DNA from: Halopiger djelfimassiliensis
GTDB lineage: Archaea; Halobacteriota; Halobacteria; Halobacteriales; Natrialbaceae
Assembly: GCF_000455365.1 (NCBI RefSeq)
Contig: NZ_HG315687.1
Coordinates: 324,883-388,882 of the forward strand
Reading direction: 5' to 3'
Length of the DNA: 64,000 nucleotides
Translations under genes and position numbers: made by a program
In this document: piece by piece, positions 44,252-52,338 of the stretch
Layout of the letters: the number at the start of each line of letters is the position of its first letter
Numbering within the stretch: position 1 is the stretch's first letter
Notes under the pieces: generated by a model
The model's database searches: none
What the model was told of the DNA's origin: nothing
What the model saw: the letters and a program-made list of their open reading frames with translations, nothing else

Positions 44252-44800
44252 CTACAGCCGATCCGACAGCCGCTCGCCCCGAGCGAGAAACCGCTCGCGG
44301 ATCTCCGCGACGGAATCCGACCGGAGATCGTACCCGAGATCGGGCGACCGGTCGGTCCAGGAGCCGTCCTCGAGCAGGGAACTGGCTTCGTAGGCCAGCA
44401 GCCGATCGTCCGCGGCCATCACCCGCGTCCACTCGTCGTCGCTCGGCGGGTCGACGCCGACGGCGTTCCAGACGGCGTCCAGAACGCGCCCCTCGATATC
44501 GTCGAACAGGTCGTACTCGGCTTTGAGCGGGCGCGGGACGTCGCCGAGATACGCTTCCCCCGCGTCGTGGAAGAGTCCGAGCAACTGCAGCCGCGGCTCG
44601 TCGTCCGGCAGTTCATGACTGACGTGGATCGAGTGGTGTGCGACGCTGTAAAAGTGCCGGCAGTGACCGCCGAACCGGCAGGTGTGGGCCAGCGCTGCGG
44701 CGATATCCCGGCGGCGAACGTCGTCAGGATCGGGGTCTAGCAGGTCGAACCGACCGCCCGTGTACGTCTCGACGACGGCACCCTCCCACGGATCAACCAT
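44252..44800 (-). CDS. HD-domain 5'-deoxynucleotidase (YfbR-like)
   Basis: 182 residues. The motif set is RHFYSVAHHSIHVSHEL, LGLFHDAGEAYLGDVPRPLK and the distal Asp in VMAADDRLLAYEAS, as in YfbR/HDDC2 proteins that dephosphorylate deoxynucleoside 5'-monophosphates. It converges with the other HD gene (43038), with 38 bases between stop codons. Confidence 0.88.
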   Translation of the reverse strand: MVDPWEGAVVETYTGGRFDLLDPDPDDVRRRDIAAALAHTCRFGGHCRHFYSVAHHSIHVSHELPDDEPRLQLLGLFHDAGEAYLGDVPRPLKAEYDLFDDIEGRVLDAVWNAVGVDPPSDDEWTRVMAADDRLLAYEASSLLEDGSWTDRSPDLGYDLRSDSVAEIRERFLARGERLSDRL

Positions 44801-44900
44801 CTGGTTTCGGCGTCAGCCGGATCGATAATAACGGTGCCGGTTCGATAGCCGGCCGTCGAGTCGGCCGCACCGCCGCTCCGTTCGCATCTCCGGGCGAGCG

Positions 44901-45209
44901 CTACTCGGTCGGCGACCCGGGCGTGTCAGCGCCGTCCAGCCGTCGTTCGTACTTCTCGAGTGCGTCCTCGAGCGCCTCGCTCGCGTCGATCTCGAGCGAG
45001 TCGGCGAGGGCCAACAGCGCGAACAGCGCGTCGCCGAGTTCGTCCGCGCTGATCTCGAGGTCCGCCGGTGTGTCCCCGTAGCCGGTCGACTCGGCTGCGT
45101 CCTTCGCGAGCTCGCCGACCTCCGATGTGAGATCGAGCAGTCGGTATTCGGGCGGCGTCTCGAGTCCGTGTCGCGCGACGAAGTCGGCGACTCGTCGTTG
45201 TTCGTCCAT
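44901..45209 (-). CDS. MazG-like nucleotide pyrophosphohydrolase
   Basis: 102 residues. The all-alpha NTP pyrophosphohydrolase pattern is present: LDLTSEVGELAKDAAES gives the first metal-binding pair (ExxE) and ADELGDALFALLALADSL the second (ExxD). MazG-type enzymes hydrolyse non-canonical or excess NTPs to NMPs. Located between the YfbR-like gene and the RAM-domain gene on the same strand. Confidence 0.88.
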   Translation of the reverse strand: MDEQRRVADFVARHGLETPPEYRLLDLTSEVGELAKDAAESTGYGDTPADLEISADELGDALFALLALADSLEIDASEALEDALEKYERRLDGADTPGSPTE

Positions 45210-45263
45210 ACGTCCACCTCCTCGAGCTGCGGGAAAAACGGCGCGAAACCGACCGCCACTGGG

Positions 45264-45494
45264 TCAGTCGAGACACACGTACGTTCGTGTCGCGCCGACC
45301 CCCTCATGCGGCCGGATCGTCGTCGTGATGGTCCTGAGGATGTCGTGGGTGTCCTCGCCCTCGAGTTCGATCATGACGTCGAAATCACCCGCGATGACGT
45401 GCGCCTCGACGACTCCCTCGGTTCCGCGGGCCGTTCGACACACCTCTTCGGCCATTCCGGTCGCGGCGTCGACCGTGGCGAATGCGCGAGCCAT
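45264..45494 (-). CDS. stand-alone Lrp/AsnC ligand-binding (RAM) domain protein
   Basis: 76 residues. The sequence GTEGVVEAHVIAGDFDVMIELEGED is the hallmark of the Lrp/AsnC C-terminal RAM/SAM domain, without a DNA-binding domain. Such stand-alone proteins sense amino acids or modulate full-length Lrp regulators. The start at MARAFATVDAATG is preferred because it begins the domain. Divergent from the IMPase-like gene. Confidence 0.85.
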   Translation of the reverse strand: MARAFATVDAATGMAEEVCRTARGTEGVVEAHVIAGDFDVMIELEGEDTHDILRTITTTIRPHEGVGATRTYVCLD

Positions 45495-45596
45495 TCCATC
45501 GCTGCTTCGTGACGGAACGGCAAATAACGAAAGCGTCCGAATTTCATGTCGGACAGAAACACAATCGCTATACGCTGTCCGACCTCCCGCGATGGT

Positions 45597-46409
45597 ATGG
45601 GAAACTCGCTCGACACGGTCGAACGGACCGCTATCGAGGCCTGCAGGGTCGGTGGTGCGTTCCTGCGGGACTCCTATCGGAACGGGGAGACGGACGTCGA
45701 TCCGGGCGAACACGACGTGAAATCGAGCGCTGACACGGGCTCGGAGCGACGGATGCTCTCGGTGATCGAATCCCGGTTTCCGGACCATCCGATCGACGCC
45801 GAGGAGTCCGGTCGCCACGGCGGGTCAGGCCCGTACGAATGGGTCGTCGATCCGCTCGACGGGACGAACAACTTCGAGTCCGGCTTGCCGTCGTTCGCGA
45901 CGGCCGTCACGGTCCTCGAGACGGACGGCGCTCCCGATCCGCGACCCGTTCTCGGCGTCGTCTACATCCCGCTTCTCGATGAGCTGTACGTGGGCCGACG
46001 GGACGGCGGCGTCCGGTACAACGGTCGGCCGGTCAGCGCCGATCGCGGCCGCGCGCTCGAGCCGTCGACCGCGACCGTCGTCACGGTGATCGGCCACGAC
46101 GTGAAACGGCAGCCGGACCGCCGCGCGGTCTCCGCGTCGATCGATCGTGCCGTCGAAAAACGGTGTAAGCGCCGGCTCGAGAGCTGGAGTCCGACGGTCC
46201 ACTGGGGGCTGCTCGCGCGCGGTCGGCTCGACGGGATCGTGTGCTATCGACCCGATCGGGAGGAACAGGCCCTCGGGGAACTGTTCGCCGACGAAAGCGG
46301 ACTCGAGACCGAACGCGGCGACGACTGGTTCGTCGCCGGCGTGACTCGGGAGACGTTCGACGCGCTTCGGGAGATCGTCGCGGAAACGACGGACGATACC
46401 GATCGGTGA
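45597..46409 (+). CDS. inositol monophosphatase family protein
   Basis: 270 residues. The metal site is clear: DAEES (acidic pair near 68-70) and VVDPLDGTNNFESGLP (Asp85, Asp88). The later WDxAAG motif of the family is not recognisable; the region reads YRPDREEQALGELF, so the fifth ligand is diverged. Members hydrolyse inositol phosphates, fructose-1,6-bisphosphate or similar sugar phosphates. The ATG at 45597 is supported by a TATA-like CTATAC about 28 bases upstream. Confidence 0.88.
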   Translation: MGNSLDTVERTAIEACRVGGAFLRDSYRNGETDVDPGEHDVKSSADTGSERRMLSVIESRFPDHPIDAEESGRHGGSGPYEWVVDPLDGTNNFESGLPSFATAVTVLETDGAPDPRPVLGVVYIPLLDELYVGRRDGGVRYNGRPVSADRGRALEPSTATVVTVIGHDVKRQPDRRAVSASIDRAVEKRCKRRLESWSPTVHWGLLARGRLDGIVCYRPDREEQALGELFADESGLETERGDDWFVAGVTRETFDALREIVAETTDDTDR

Positions 46410-46414
46410 GCGTC

Positions 46415-47119
46415 TCACCCGGCGCTCGAGTCCGGGGAAGCGCCGTCGTTCGTCCGCGGCGGGGCGTCGGAGCCGGGAGCGGCCGTTCCGTTTCCGTGTT
46501 CGCCCTCGAGCGGACGCCCCGGTTCGCGCTCGGCACCGATCGATCGCCCGACGTCCTCGCCGCCGATCGAGCGTGCGATCGCCGCGGGTTCCGGACCGGC
46601 GAGTTCGCCGACGCGCGCTCTCGTCGCCCGAATCGACTCGACGTCGACGCCGCGGTCGGCGAGCGCGGATTCGGGAAGTCGGGTTGCGGTGGTCTCGGCC
46701 GCTTCGATCCGGCGTTCGACGGCCCGGGCCTCGGCGACGACTTGTGCGACTTCCGCACGGTAACGTCCCTCGCCGAGGTCGCCGCTCTCGCGGGACTCGT
46801 TTAACGTCTCGAGCCGCTCCTCGAGTTCGGCGAGTCGCGTTCGGCTCTCGGCGAGGTGTTCGTCGAGGACGGCCGCTTTCGTCTCGTTGCGCTCCGCGTT
46901 CGCGATCCGGGCGCTGTAGGCCCGTTCCGAAACGTCTCCCTCTAGTTCGGCGTTTTGGACGCCGACGACGCCGATAAGGTGTTCTCCGGGTGCGATCGAT
47001 TCGGTCTCGTCGGTGCCGGTCGGCGTCTCCTCGTTCGTGACGGGACTCGCCGCACCGAGCGGCGCTGCGACCGTCACGACGAGGACCGCGACCAGCGCGA
47101 TCGATGTGGGTCGGTTCAT
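46415..47119 (-). CDS. secreted or anchored coiled-coil protein
   Basis: 234 residues. A signal peptide (about 1-23) is followed by a segment including HLIGVVGVQNAELEG and a long helical coiled coil (about 85-150) with heptad-like LAELEERLETLNES. The C-terminus is disordered and rich in G, P, S and D. I associate this type with haloarchaeal DUF7096-like proteins, function unknown. The membrane-anchored winged-helix gene follows upstream on the same strand, 166 bases away, and may be functionally linked. Confidence 0.75.
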   Translation of the reverse strand: MNRPTSIALVAVLVVTVAAPLGAASPVTNEETPTGTDETESIAPGEHLIGVVGVQNAELEGDVSERAYSARIANAERNETKAAVLDEHLAESRTRLAELEERLETLNESRESGDLGEGRYRAEVAQVVAEARAVERRIEAAETTATRLPESALADRGVDVESIRATRARVGELAGPEPAAIARSIGGEDVGRSIGAEREPGRPLEGEHGNGTAAPGSDAPPRTNDGASPDSSAG

Positions 47120-47285
47120 TGGTAGCTGGTCTCGTCGTTCGGTGATAGGGAGTCGATACTGTGACGGCGGGTCAGCGACGATTTCGACGGTTCAACGCCG
47201 TTTTCGATCGGCTCTCGGCCGTCGGTTTCGTCGACCTCCGCGGCGGCGTGCTCGAGCGGGCGGTTCCGTGACACGGCCGAGCGCG

Positions 47286-48371
47286 TCATGCCGTCCCGTC
47301 ACCTCCGGGGTTCGCTTCGTCCTCGTCGGGCAGCGACAGCACGTTTTCTCGCCCCAGCCGGAACGACTCGAGTTTCCCGTCCTCGCGCAGTCCGCTGACG
47401 ACCTTGCTGGTTTTCGCGTCGGTCCAGCCGAGTTCCTCGACTACCGTCTGCTGTTTCATCCGGCCGCCGTGGTCCCTGAGCAGCCGGAGCACCTGTTCCT
47501 CGTTGCTGAGCAGTTCCGGCTCCGGCGACCCGGTGGCGCTCGAGGCCGGCGTATCGACCGCCGCTGTCGCGGGATCGGCGTCCCGGTCCGGTTCCCGGTC
47601 GGTCGTCCGTTCGCTCGAGGCCGCGGTGCGAGTGTGATACCACCACGCCCCGGCGATACAGAGCCCGGCTGCGAGGACGGCAACGGTCGCGAGGACCGCG
47701 ACGCTTGGCCCCGTTCCGCCGTCGACGACGGTGAGCTGTGGCTCCCCGGAGACGAAATCGGTTTCGTCGCCGCGCCAGATCACGGCGCGTTCGCGTCGAT
47801 CGTCGGGATCGGGCGTGACCGACGCGAGTTCGTAACCCGCCGGCCACTCGAACAGCAACCGCGTGCCGTCGTCGAGATAGATCCCTTCGATCGCGTCGCC
47901 CGCACGGAGGGTCTCGCCCTCGACGGCGGCGAACCCGTGCCAGCGGAACGTGTACCTGACGACGCCGTACTCGCGGGCGAACGACTGCCGCTCGGCGCTT
48001 GCGTCGAAGCCGTCGGCGGTCATTTCTCGCCCCGTGGCGTTGCTTGCGGTGGCGACGGTGTCGTTCATCCGGCGGGTGAACCCCTCGAGATGTTCGTCCG
48101 GGTTCTCTCGGATCTCGGCCCGCAGCGACTCGAACGCCGCCGCGCTCTCGTTGTCGTCGAGTCGAACCCAGAACTCGAGGGTCCACTCGGCGGTTCCGTT
48201 CGGCTCGAGTGCGAGATCCATTCGGACCTCGTTCGCGTCGATCTCGTCCTGTTGGATCGCCAGCGGCTCGAACGGGGGGTTGCCGGCGTCTGTGGCCGAA
48301 ACGGCGGCCGTCATCGGCCCCACGAGAAGCACCGCGACGACCGCGACAGTCACGCCGACGCGAACGTTCAT
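47286..48371 (-). CDS. membrane-anchored winged-helix regulator with extracellular domain
   Basis: 361 residues. A signal peptide (about 1-25) precedes an extracellular beta-rich domain (about 35-215, with EWTLEFWVRLDD and ADGFDASAERQSF). One transmembrane helix (about 222-245, VAVLATVAVLAAGLCIAGAW) and a disordered linker follow. The C-terminal 70 residues form a winged helix (EEQVLRLLRDHGGRMKQQ, VEELGWTDAKTSKVVSGL). This topology suggests a one-component regulator sensing something outside the cell. The start at 48371 places the signal peptide at the N-terminus; an in-frame ATG seven codons upstream also exists. Confidence 0.8.
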   Translation of the reverse strand: MNVRVGVTVAVVAVLLVGPMTAAVSATDAGNPPFEPLAIQQDEIDANEVRMDLALEPNGTAEWTLEFWVRLDDNESAAAFESLRAEIRENPDEHLEGFTRRMNDTVATASNATGREMTADGFDASAERQSFAREYGVVRYTFRWHGFAAVEGETLRAGDAIEGIYLDDGTRLLFEWPAGYELASVTPDPDDRRERAVIWRGDETDFVSGEPQLTVVDGGTGPSVAVLATVAVLAAGLCIAGAWWYHTRTAASSERTTDREPDRDADPATAAVDTPASSATGSPEPELLSNEEQVLRLLRDHGGRMKQQTVVEELGWTDAKTSKVVSGLREDGKLESFRLGRENVLSLPDEDEANPGGDGTA

Positions 48372-48559
48372 ACCGCTCGATTCCCGTGCCATCGGTTAAA
48401 CCACACGAAATCCGCGTTTTTCGACAGTTCAGTGATAGTAGCGGTATCGACGATCGGGTTCGGACGGCCGGGCGGCGTGAACGCCACGCCGGCCGTCCGG
48501 TAGGGTGGAGGGAGGGCGTCAGCGGGATCCCGACGGTCGACGCCGGGGAGTCGATGCGC

Positions 48560-49003
48560 TCAGGTACCCGGCACGCCGAGGGCCGTGACGGCCTCGATGC
48601 CGAGCACCTCGAGGGCGGCACGGGCGACGACCGCAGCCGCCCAAGCGGCGACGGCGACCGCGACGGCCCGCAGCCAGCCGAGCCGATAGCGCCGCTTGAC
48701 GACGGCGACCGCGACGGCCCGCAGCCAGCCGAGCCGATAGCGCCGCTTGACGACGGCGACCCACGCGAGGAGGGCCAGTGCGCCGCCGACTATCGGTATC
48801 GGCTCGAGCACCGCCCACGCCAGCGCGCCGAGCAGCGCAGTCAGCACCGCGCTGGCATAGACGGCGGTATCCGCGTGGCCGTCGGTCGCGACCTGAACCC
48901 CGGCGTGGAGGGCGGCCCCGCCGAGCAACAGGCTCACGACGACCGTCACCGACCCGGTGTCGACGCCGACCGCGGGCAACGACGCGTCGGGGTACGCGTG
49001 CAT
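48560..49003 (-). CDS. hypothetical membrane protein with internal duplication
   Basis: 147 residues, alanine- and valine-rich, with four to five hydrophobic segments. A 17-residue unit containing VVKRRYRLGWLRAVAVA occurs twice in direct tandem, from a perfect 51-base duplication. The unit includes a basic cytoplasmic-type loop and half a helix, so the duplication probably adds a membrane pass or extends a loop. No family recognised. Confidence 0.68.
   Translation of the reverse strand: MHAYPDASLPAVGVDTGSVTVVVSLLLGGAALHAGVQVATDGHADTAVYASAVLTALLGALAWAVLEPIPIVGGALALLAWVAVVKRRYRLGWLRAVAVAVVKRRYRLGWLRAVAVAVAAWAAAVVARAALEVLGIEAVTALGVPGT
48649..48761 (+). repeat. perfect 51-base tandem duplication inside a membrane-protein gene
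   Basis: Copies at 48649-48699 and 48700-48750 are identical over all 51 bases, followed by an 11-base partial third copy. It is in frame (17 codons). Perfect identity suggests a recent event. Confidence 0.93.
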
Positions 49004-49017
49004 GTGACCGGAGCCGA

Positions 49018-49428
49018 TTATTCGTCGCTCCGCTCACCGTCCTCGTCCGATGTCGTTTCGTCGTCACCGCTCGAGTCGGATTCGTCGTCGCTCGCGTCGT
49101 CAGCGTCCGCACCCGGGGTCACTTCGCTGACGGCGTCACCGAGCGATCCGTCGAGCGTGCCGCTCAGGAACGACGAGATCCGCTCGTGGACCGCCGAGAC
49201 GTGGTCGGGAACCTGCTCGGGGAGGTCGACGGTCGGTCCCTGTCCGTCGCGCTCGTCGACATCGGCGATGCCGTTCCCACCCTGCTTGCCGGGGTCGGCC
49301 GCCCGCTGGTCGATGTCGTCCGCTCCCGCGTCGACGGACGCGGGCGCGTTTCCGGGCGCTGCAGCCGCGAGGCCGGTGGTCGCGATCAGTACTGCGCATC
49401 CGATTGCGATGAGCGTCGGTCGTTTCAT
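49018..49428 (-). CDS. secreted acidic protein
   Basis: 136 residues. A signal peptide (about 1-24, LIAIGCAVLIATTGLAAAAP) precedes a short ordered part (about 60-105, PEQVPDHVSAVHERISSFLS) and a D/S/E-rich tail of about 25 residues. An ATG three codons upstream is an alternative start. No family recognised. Confidence 0.72.
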   Translation of the reverse strand: MKRPTLIAIGCAVLIATTGLAAAAPGNAPASVDAGADDIDQRAADPGKQGGNGIADVDERDGQGPTVDLPEQVPDHVSAVHERISSFLSGTLDGSLGDAVSEVTPGADADDASDDESDSSGDDETTSDEDGERSDE

Positions 49429-49713
49429 AGCTTGCATCCGACGTTCGGGTATCGGATCGACTTGAAGGGGGGATGCCGTGAACACGCCTTTCGGTCGTTT
49501 GAACGGATTTGAACGACGTTTTCGTCGGATTCCGGCCGATTTCTCCCGTCTGAACCAGAGCGGGACGACGAGCGTGCATCGGGCGGCGTTTCGGCGGCGT
49601 CCGTTCGAGGCCACCGTTCGCGCGCTCTCGTCTCGATGGCGTCTCGGGACGGCTCGAGTCGACGGGGAAACACATGCACAAGGCGTTTCCGCCGGGCTGC
49701 CGAGCAACCACGT

Positions 49714-50310
49714 ATGGTGGATACCACCGCCGAAATCGTGCTGTTCGACGGCTTCGACGAACTCGACGCGATCGGTCCCTACGAGGTGTTCGAGAACGGG
49801 GCACAGGCCGGTGCGTCCCTCGAGACGCGACTGGTAACGCTCGAGGAGACCGACATCGTGACCGCGAGCCACGATCTGCGCGTCGAACCGGAGGGGACCC
49901 TCGGACAGCCGGACATCCTGCTGGTTCCCGGCGGCGGCTGGACGGCCGCCACCGAGGGGGTCCGTGCCGCCGTCGAGGACGGCCGGCTCCCCGACGCCGT
50001 CGACGAGCGGTATACCGAGGGCGCGACGGTCGCGTCGGTCTGTACGGGTGCGATGATCCTCGCTGAAGCGGGCCTGCTCGAGGGCCGACCGGCGACGACC
50101 CACCCGGTCGCGGTCGACGACCTCGACGCGTCAGCGGCGAACGTGGTCGACGAACGGGTCGTCGACGACGGCGACGTGCTGACCGGCGGCGGCGTCACCT
50201 CGGGGATCGATCTGGCTCTGTGGCTCCTCGAGCGGGAGTTCGGCGCGGACGTCGCCGACGACGTAAGCGAGGAGATGGCCCACGAGCGCCGCGGCGAAGT
50301 GTTCGGATAG
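49714..50310 (+). CDS. DJ-1/PfpI family protein
   Basis: 198 residues. The class I glutamine-amidotransferase-like fold is clear: EIVLFDGFDELDAIGPYEVF, LLVPGGGWT, and the nucleophile elbow SVCTGAMILAEAGLL with Cys110. Members include glyoxalase/deglycase-like, isonitrile hydratase-like and stress proteins; the substrate cannot be read from sequence. Its GGGVTSGIDLAL segment is typical of isonitrile hydratase/AraC-linked DJ-1 proteins. The ATG at 49714 begins the conserved fold. Confidence 0.88.
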   Translation: MVDTTAEIVLFDGFDELDAIGPYEVFENGAQAGASLETRLVTLEETDIVTASHDLRVEPEGTLGQPDILLVPGGGWTAATEGVRAAVEDGRLPDAVDERYTEGATVASVCTGAMILAEAGLLEGRPATTHPVAVDDLDASAANVVDERVVDDGDVLTGGGVTSGIDLALWLLEREFGADVADDVSEEMAHERRGEVFG

Positions 50311-50367
50311 CCCGCTCGACTACCGTCGGATAAGTAATATTTTTACGACGAAGTTGCTAGTGAATAT

Positions 50368-50745
50368 ATGGCCCTCTCTCGCCGACGGCTGCTCGGCGTC
50401 CTCGGCGGTACCGGGATCGCGGCCGGTACCGGCGTCGCCTGCGCCGCTTCGAACGGAACCCCGATCGTGATGCTCAACAACAAGACCGATCGCGAGCGAA
50501 CGGTTACGGTTACGCTCGTCGGTACCGACAGCGGTACCGTCCACGTCGACGAAACGGTGCGTATTGACGTCGACGACAGTCGCGCGGTTTCCGACTTCGA
50601 TATCGACGAACCGGTCACTGCGACCGTAACGACGGACCACGGACTGGAACGCAGTTTCCGGTGGGATCGGGTCGACCCCGGGTACGCGCTCTCGGTGGAC
50701 ATCCAGCCCGACGAAATCGGCTTCGCCGTCGCACGCGTCCCCTAA
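50368..50745 (+). CDS. small exported protein with twin-arginine signal
   Basis: 125 residues. The N-terminus has MALSRRRLLGVLGGTGIAAG, a twin-arginine-type signal, with a Cys near residue 25 (GVACAAS) that could be a lipidation site. The mature part is a single beta-rich domain (IVMLNNKTDRERTVTVTLVG). An AT-rich TAATATTTTT tract about 30 bases before the ATG is the likely promoter. Function unknown. Confidence 0.75.
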   Translation: MALSRRRLLGVLGGTGIAAGTGVACAASNGTPIVMLNNKTDRERTVTVTLVGTDSGTVHVDETVRIDVDDSRAVSDFDIDEPVTATVTTDHGLERSFRWDRVDPGYALSVDIQPDEIGFAVARVP

Positions 50746-50834
50746 CGGGAGGGCGGTCCTCTCCGATCCCGCGAAACCGACGAAAACCGCTCCTGACCAA
50801 ACGGCTATACGCCATGCCCCGGTACCCCGGCTAC

Positions 50835-51500
50835 ATGAACGCAGTGTTGTTCGACATGGACGGCGTGCTCGTCGACAGCGAGGACTACTGGGTCGCGTTC
50901 CAGCGCGAGGACATCCTTCCCGCGGCCGTCCCGGAGCAGGACGTCGACGTCGCCGAGACCAGCGGCATGAACTACCGCGAGATCTACGACTACCTCGAGA
51001 CCGAGTACGGAACGGCCATCTCCCGAGAGGCGTTCGTCCGGCGGTTCGCGGCGGCCGCCGAGGAAATCTACACCGAGCGTGTCGACCTGCTCGAGGGCCT
51101 TCACGATCTGCTTTCGGAGCTCGAGGCGGCGGGCATCCCCACCGCGCTGGTCTCCTCGTCACCCCACGACTGGATCGCCATCGTCACGGAACGGTTCGAC
51201 CTCGAGGACTCGTTCGATCACGTGATCAGCGCCGACGACATCGACGCGGCGAGCAAGCCCGCACCCGACGTCTTCGAGTACGCCGCGGCCGAGGTCGGCG
51301 TCCCCGCCGAGGAGTGTCTCGTCGTCGAGGACTCCGAGAACGGGATCGAAGCGGCCGCCAGAGCGGGGACGCTCGTCGTCGCCTACCGGATCGACGCCCA
51401 CGGCGATATCGACCGTTCGCCGGCCGACGAGGTCGTCGACACGCCCGCCGAACTCCGGGCAGCCGTCCTCGAGCGGACCGATCGCTATAGTAGCCACTGA
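50835..51500 (+). CDS. HAD-superfamily hydrolase, subfamily IA
   Basis: 221 residues. Motif I is FDMDGVLVDSE with nucleophile Asp7 and acid/base Asp9; motif II is LVSSSP; motif III includes the lysine of ASKPAPDVF; motif IV is VVEDSENGIEAA. The cap domain sits between motifs I and II. It is related to phosphoglycolate phosphatase, beta-phosphoglucomutase and similar enzymes; the substrate is unknown. An in-frame ATG seven codons upstream (50814) is an alternative start. Confidence 0.9.
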   Translation: MNAVLFDMDGVLVDSEDYWVAFQREDILPAAVPEQDVDVAETSGMNYREIYDYLETEYGTAISREAFVRRFAAAAEEIYTERVDLLEGLHDLLSELEAAGIPTALVSSSPHDWIAIVTERFDLEDSFDHVISADDIDAASKPAPDVFEYAAAEVGVPAEECLVVEDSENGIEAAARAGTLVVAYRIDAHGDIDRSPADEVVDTPAELRAAVLERTDRYSSH

Positions 51501-51666
51501 AAGTCAATGCACACCCGATCGCACGAGAGCTGGGCGATCGGTGTGTAAATCGTTTCAGTTGTTACTAGCGGTGCAACTTCTCCTCCACCGGTCGGGATTG
51601 ATATCGACAATCGAGCGGCACGGAACGACCTTCGGTCGGTCGGAGCCGCCCCCATCCCCAAAACAC

Positions 51667-51674
51667 TTTTACTA
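51667..51674 (+). promoter_or_regulatory. TATA box of the 51694 lipoprotein gene
   Basis: TTTTACTA in an AT-rich stretch, centred about 24 bases before the ATG, consistent with a leaderless transcript. Confidence 0.5.
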
Positions 51675-51693
51675 TCTAATAATTGTGGTGTGT

Positions 51694-52311
51694 ATGAAAC
51701 GGCGTGCAGCCATCACTGCCACAGGTGTCGCCCTCTCGGCGCTCGGCGGCTGTCTCCTCGAGTCCGATTCGACGACGTCGAACGGTAACGAGACGGATTC
51801 GGAGCCGACCGACGACGAGTCCAGCGAACCCGTCGATCTCGAATTAGCGGGGTATCCGCCGGCTGAGTACGACTGTGGGGATCGGACGCGACCGCCGGCC
51901 GATCAGGACCCCTCCAGCGAGGACGCGCCACCGCTCGAGTATCCGTCCATCCCGTCGTCGCTTAGCGACACATCGGTCACCGAGTACGCGAGCAAGTTCG
52001 AACGCGCGTACATGCGAAACAAGCTAGTCAAAAAATACGGCGATCGGCTGCTTTCCAGCCCGGGATCGTCCTCCGGAACCGTCCTCGCCACGGATTTGGA
52101 GGGGTACTACGTCGAGGTCGACTACTACATGTCCTATTCGGTCGCGTCCGAAGACGGCGAGGAAGTCTCGGACGGTCCCCAATCACTGTCGGTCTACTAT
52201 ATCACTCCCGAGGCGGTGTTCAGAGACCGGCGGACGGGCGGGCCAAACGAGGATTTGCTCGCGCGGATCGACCTCTCGAGGCGCGACAGTCTCGTCGCCT
52301 GTTCGGCGTGA
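51694..52311 (+). CDS. lipoprotein of unknown function
   Basis: 205 residues. The signal has MKRRAAITATGVALSALGGC with the lipobox Cys at residue 20, then an acidic S/T/E/D linker of about 30 residues. The mature domain includes YYVEVDYYMSYSVAS and LSVYYITPEAVFRDRR. No family recognised. It faces the helicase gene, with 27 bases between stop codons. Confidence 0.78.
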   Translation: MKRRAAITATGVALSALGGCLLESDSTTSNGNETDSEPTDDESSEPVDLELAGYPPAEYDCGDRTRPPADQDPSSEDAPPLEYPSIPSSLSDTSVTEYASKFERAYMRNKLVKKYGDRLLSSPGSSSGTVLATDLEGYYVEVDYYMSYSVASEDGEEVSDGPQSLSVYYITPEAVFRDRRTGGPNEDLLARIDLSRRDSLVACSA

Positions 52312-52338
52312 CTCCCGGGGCGCTCGACGTCCGGCCGT

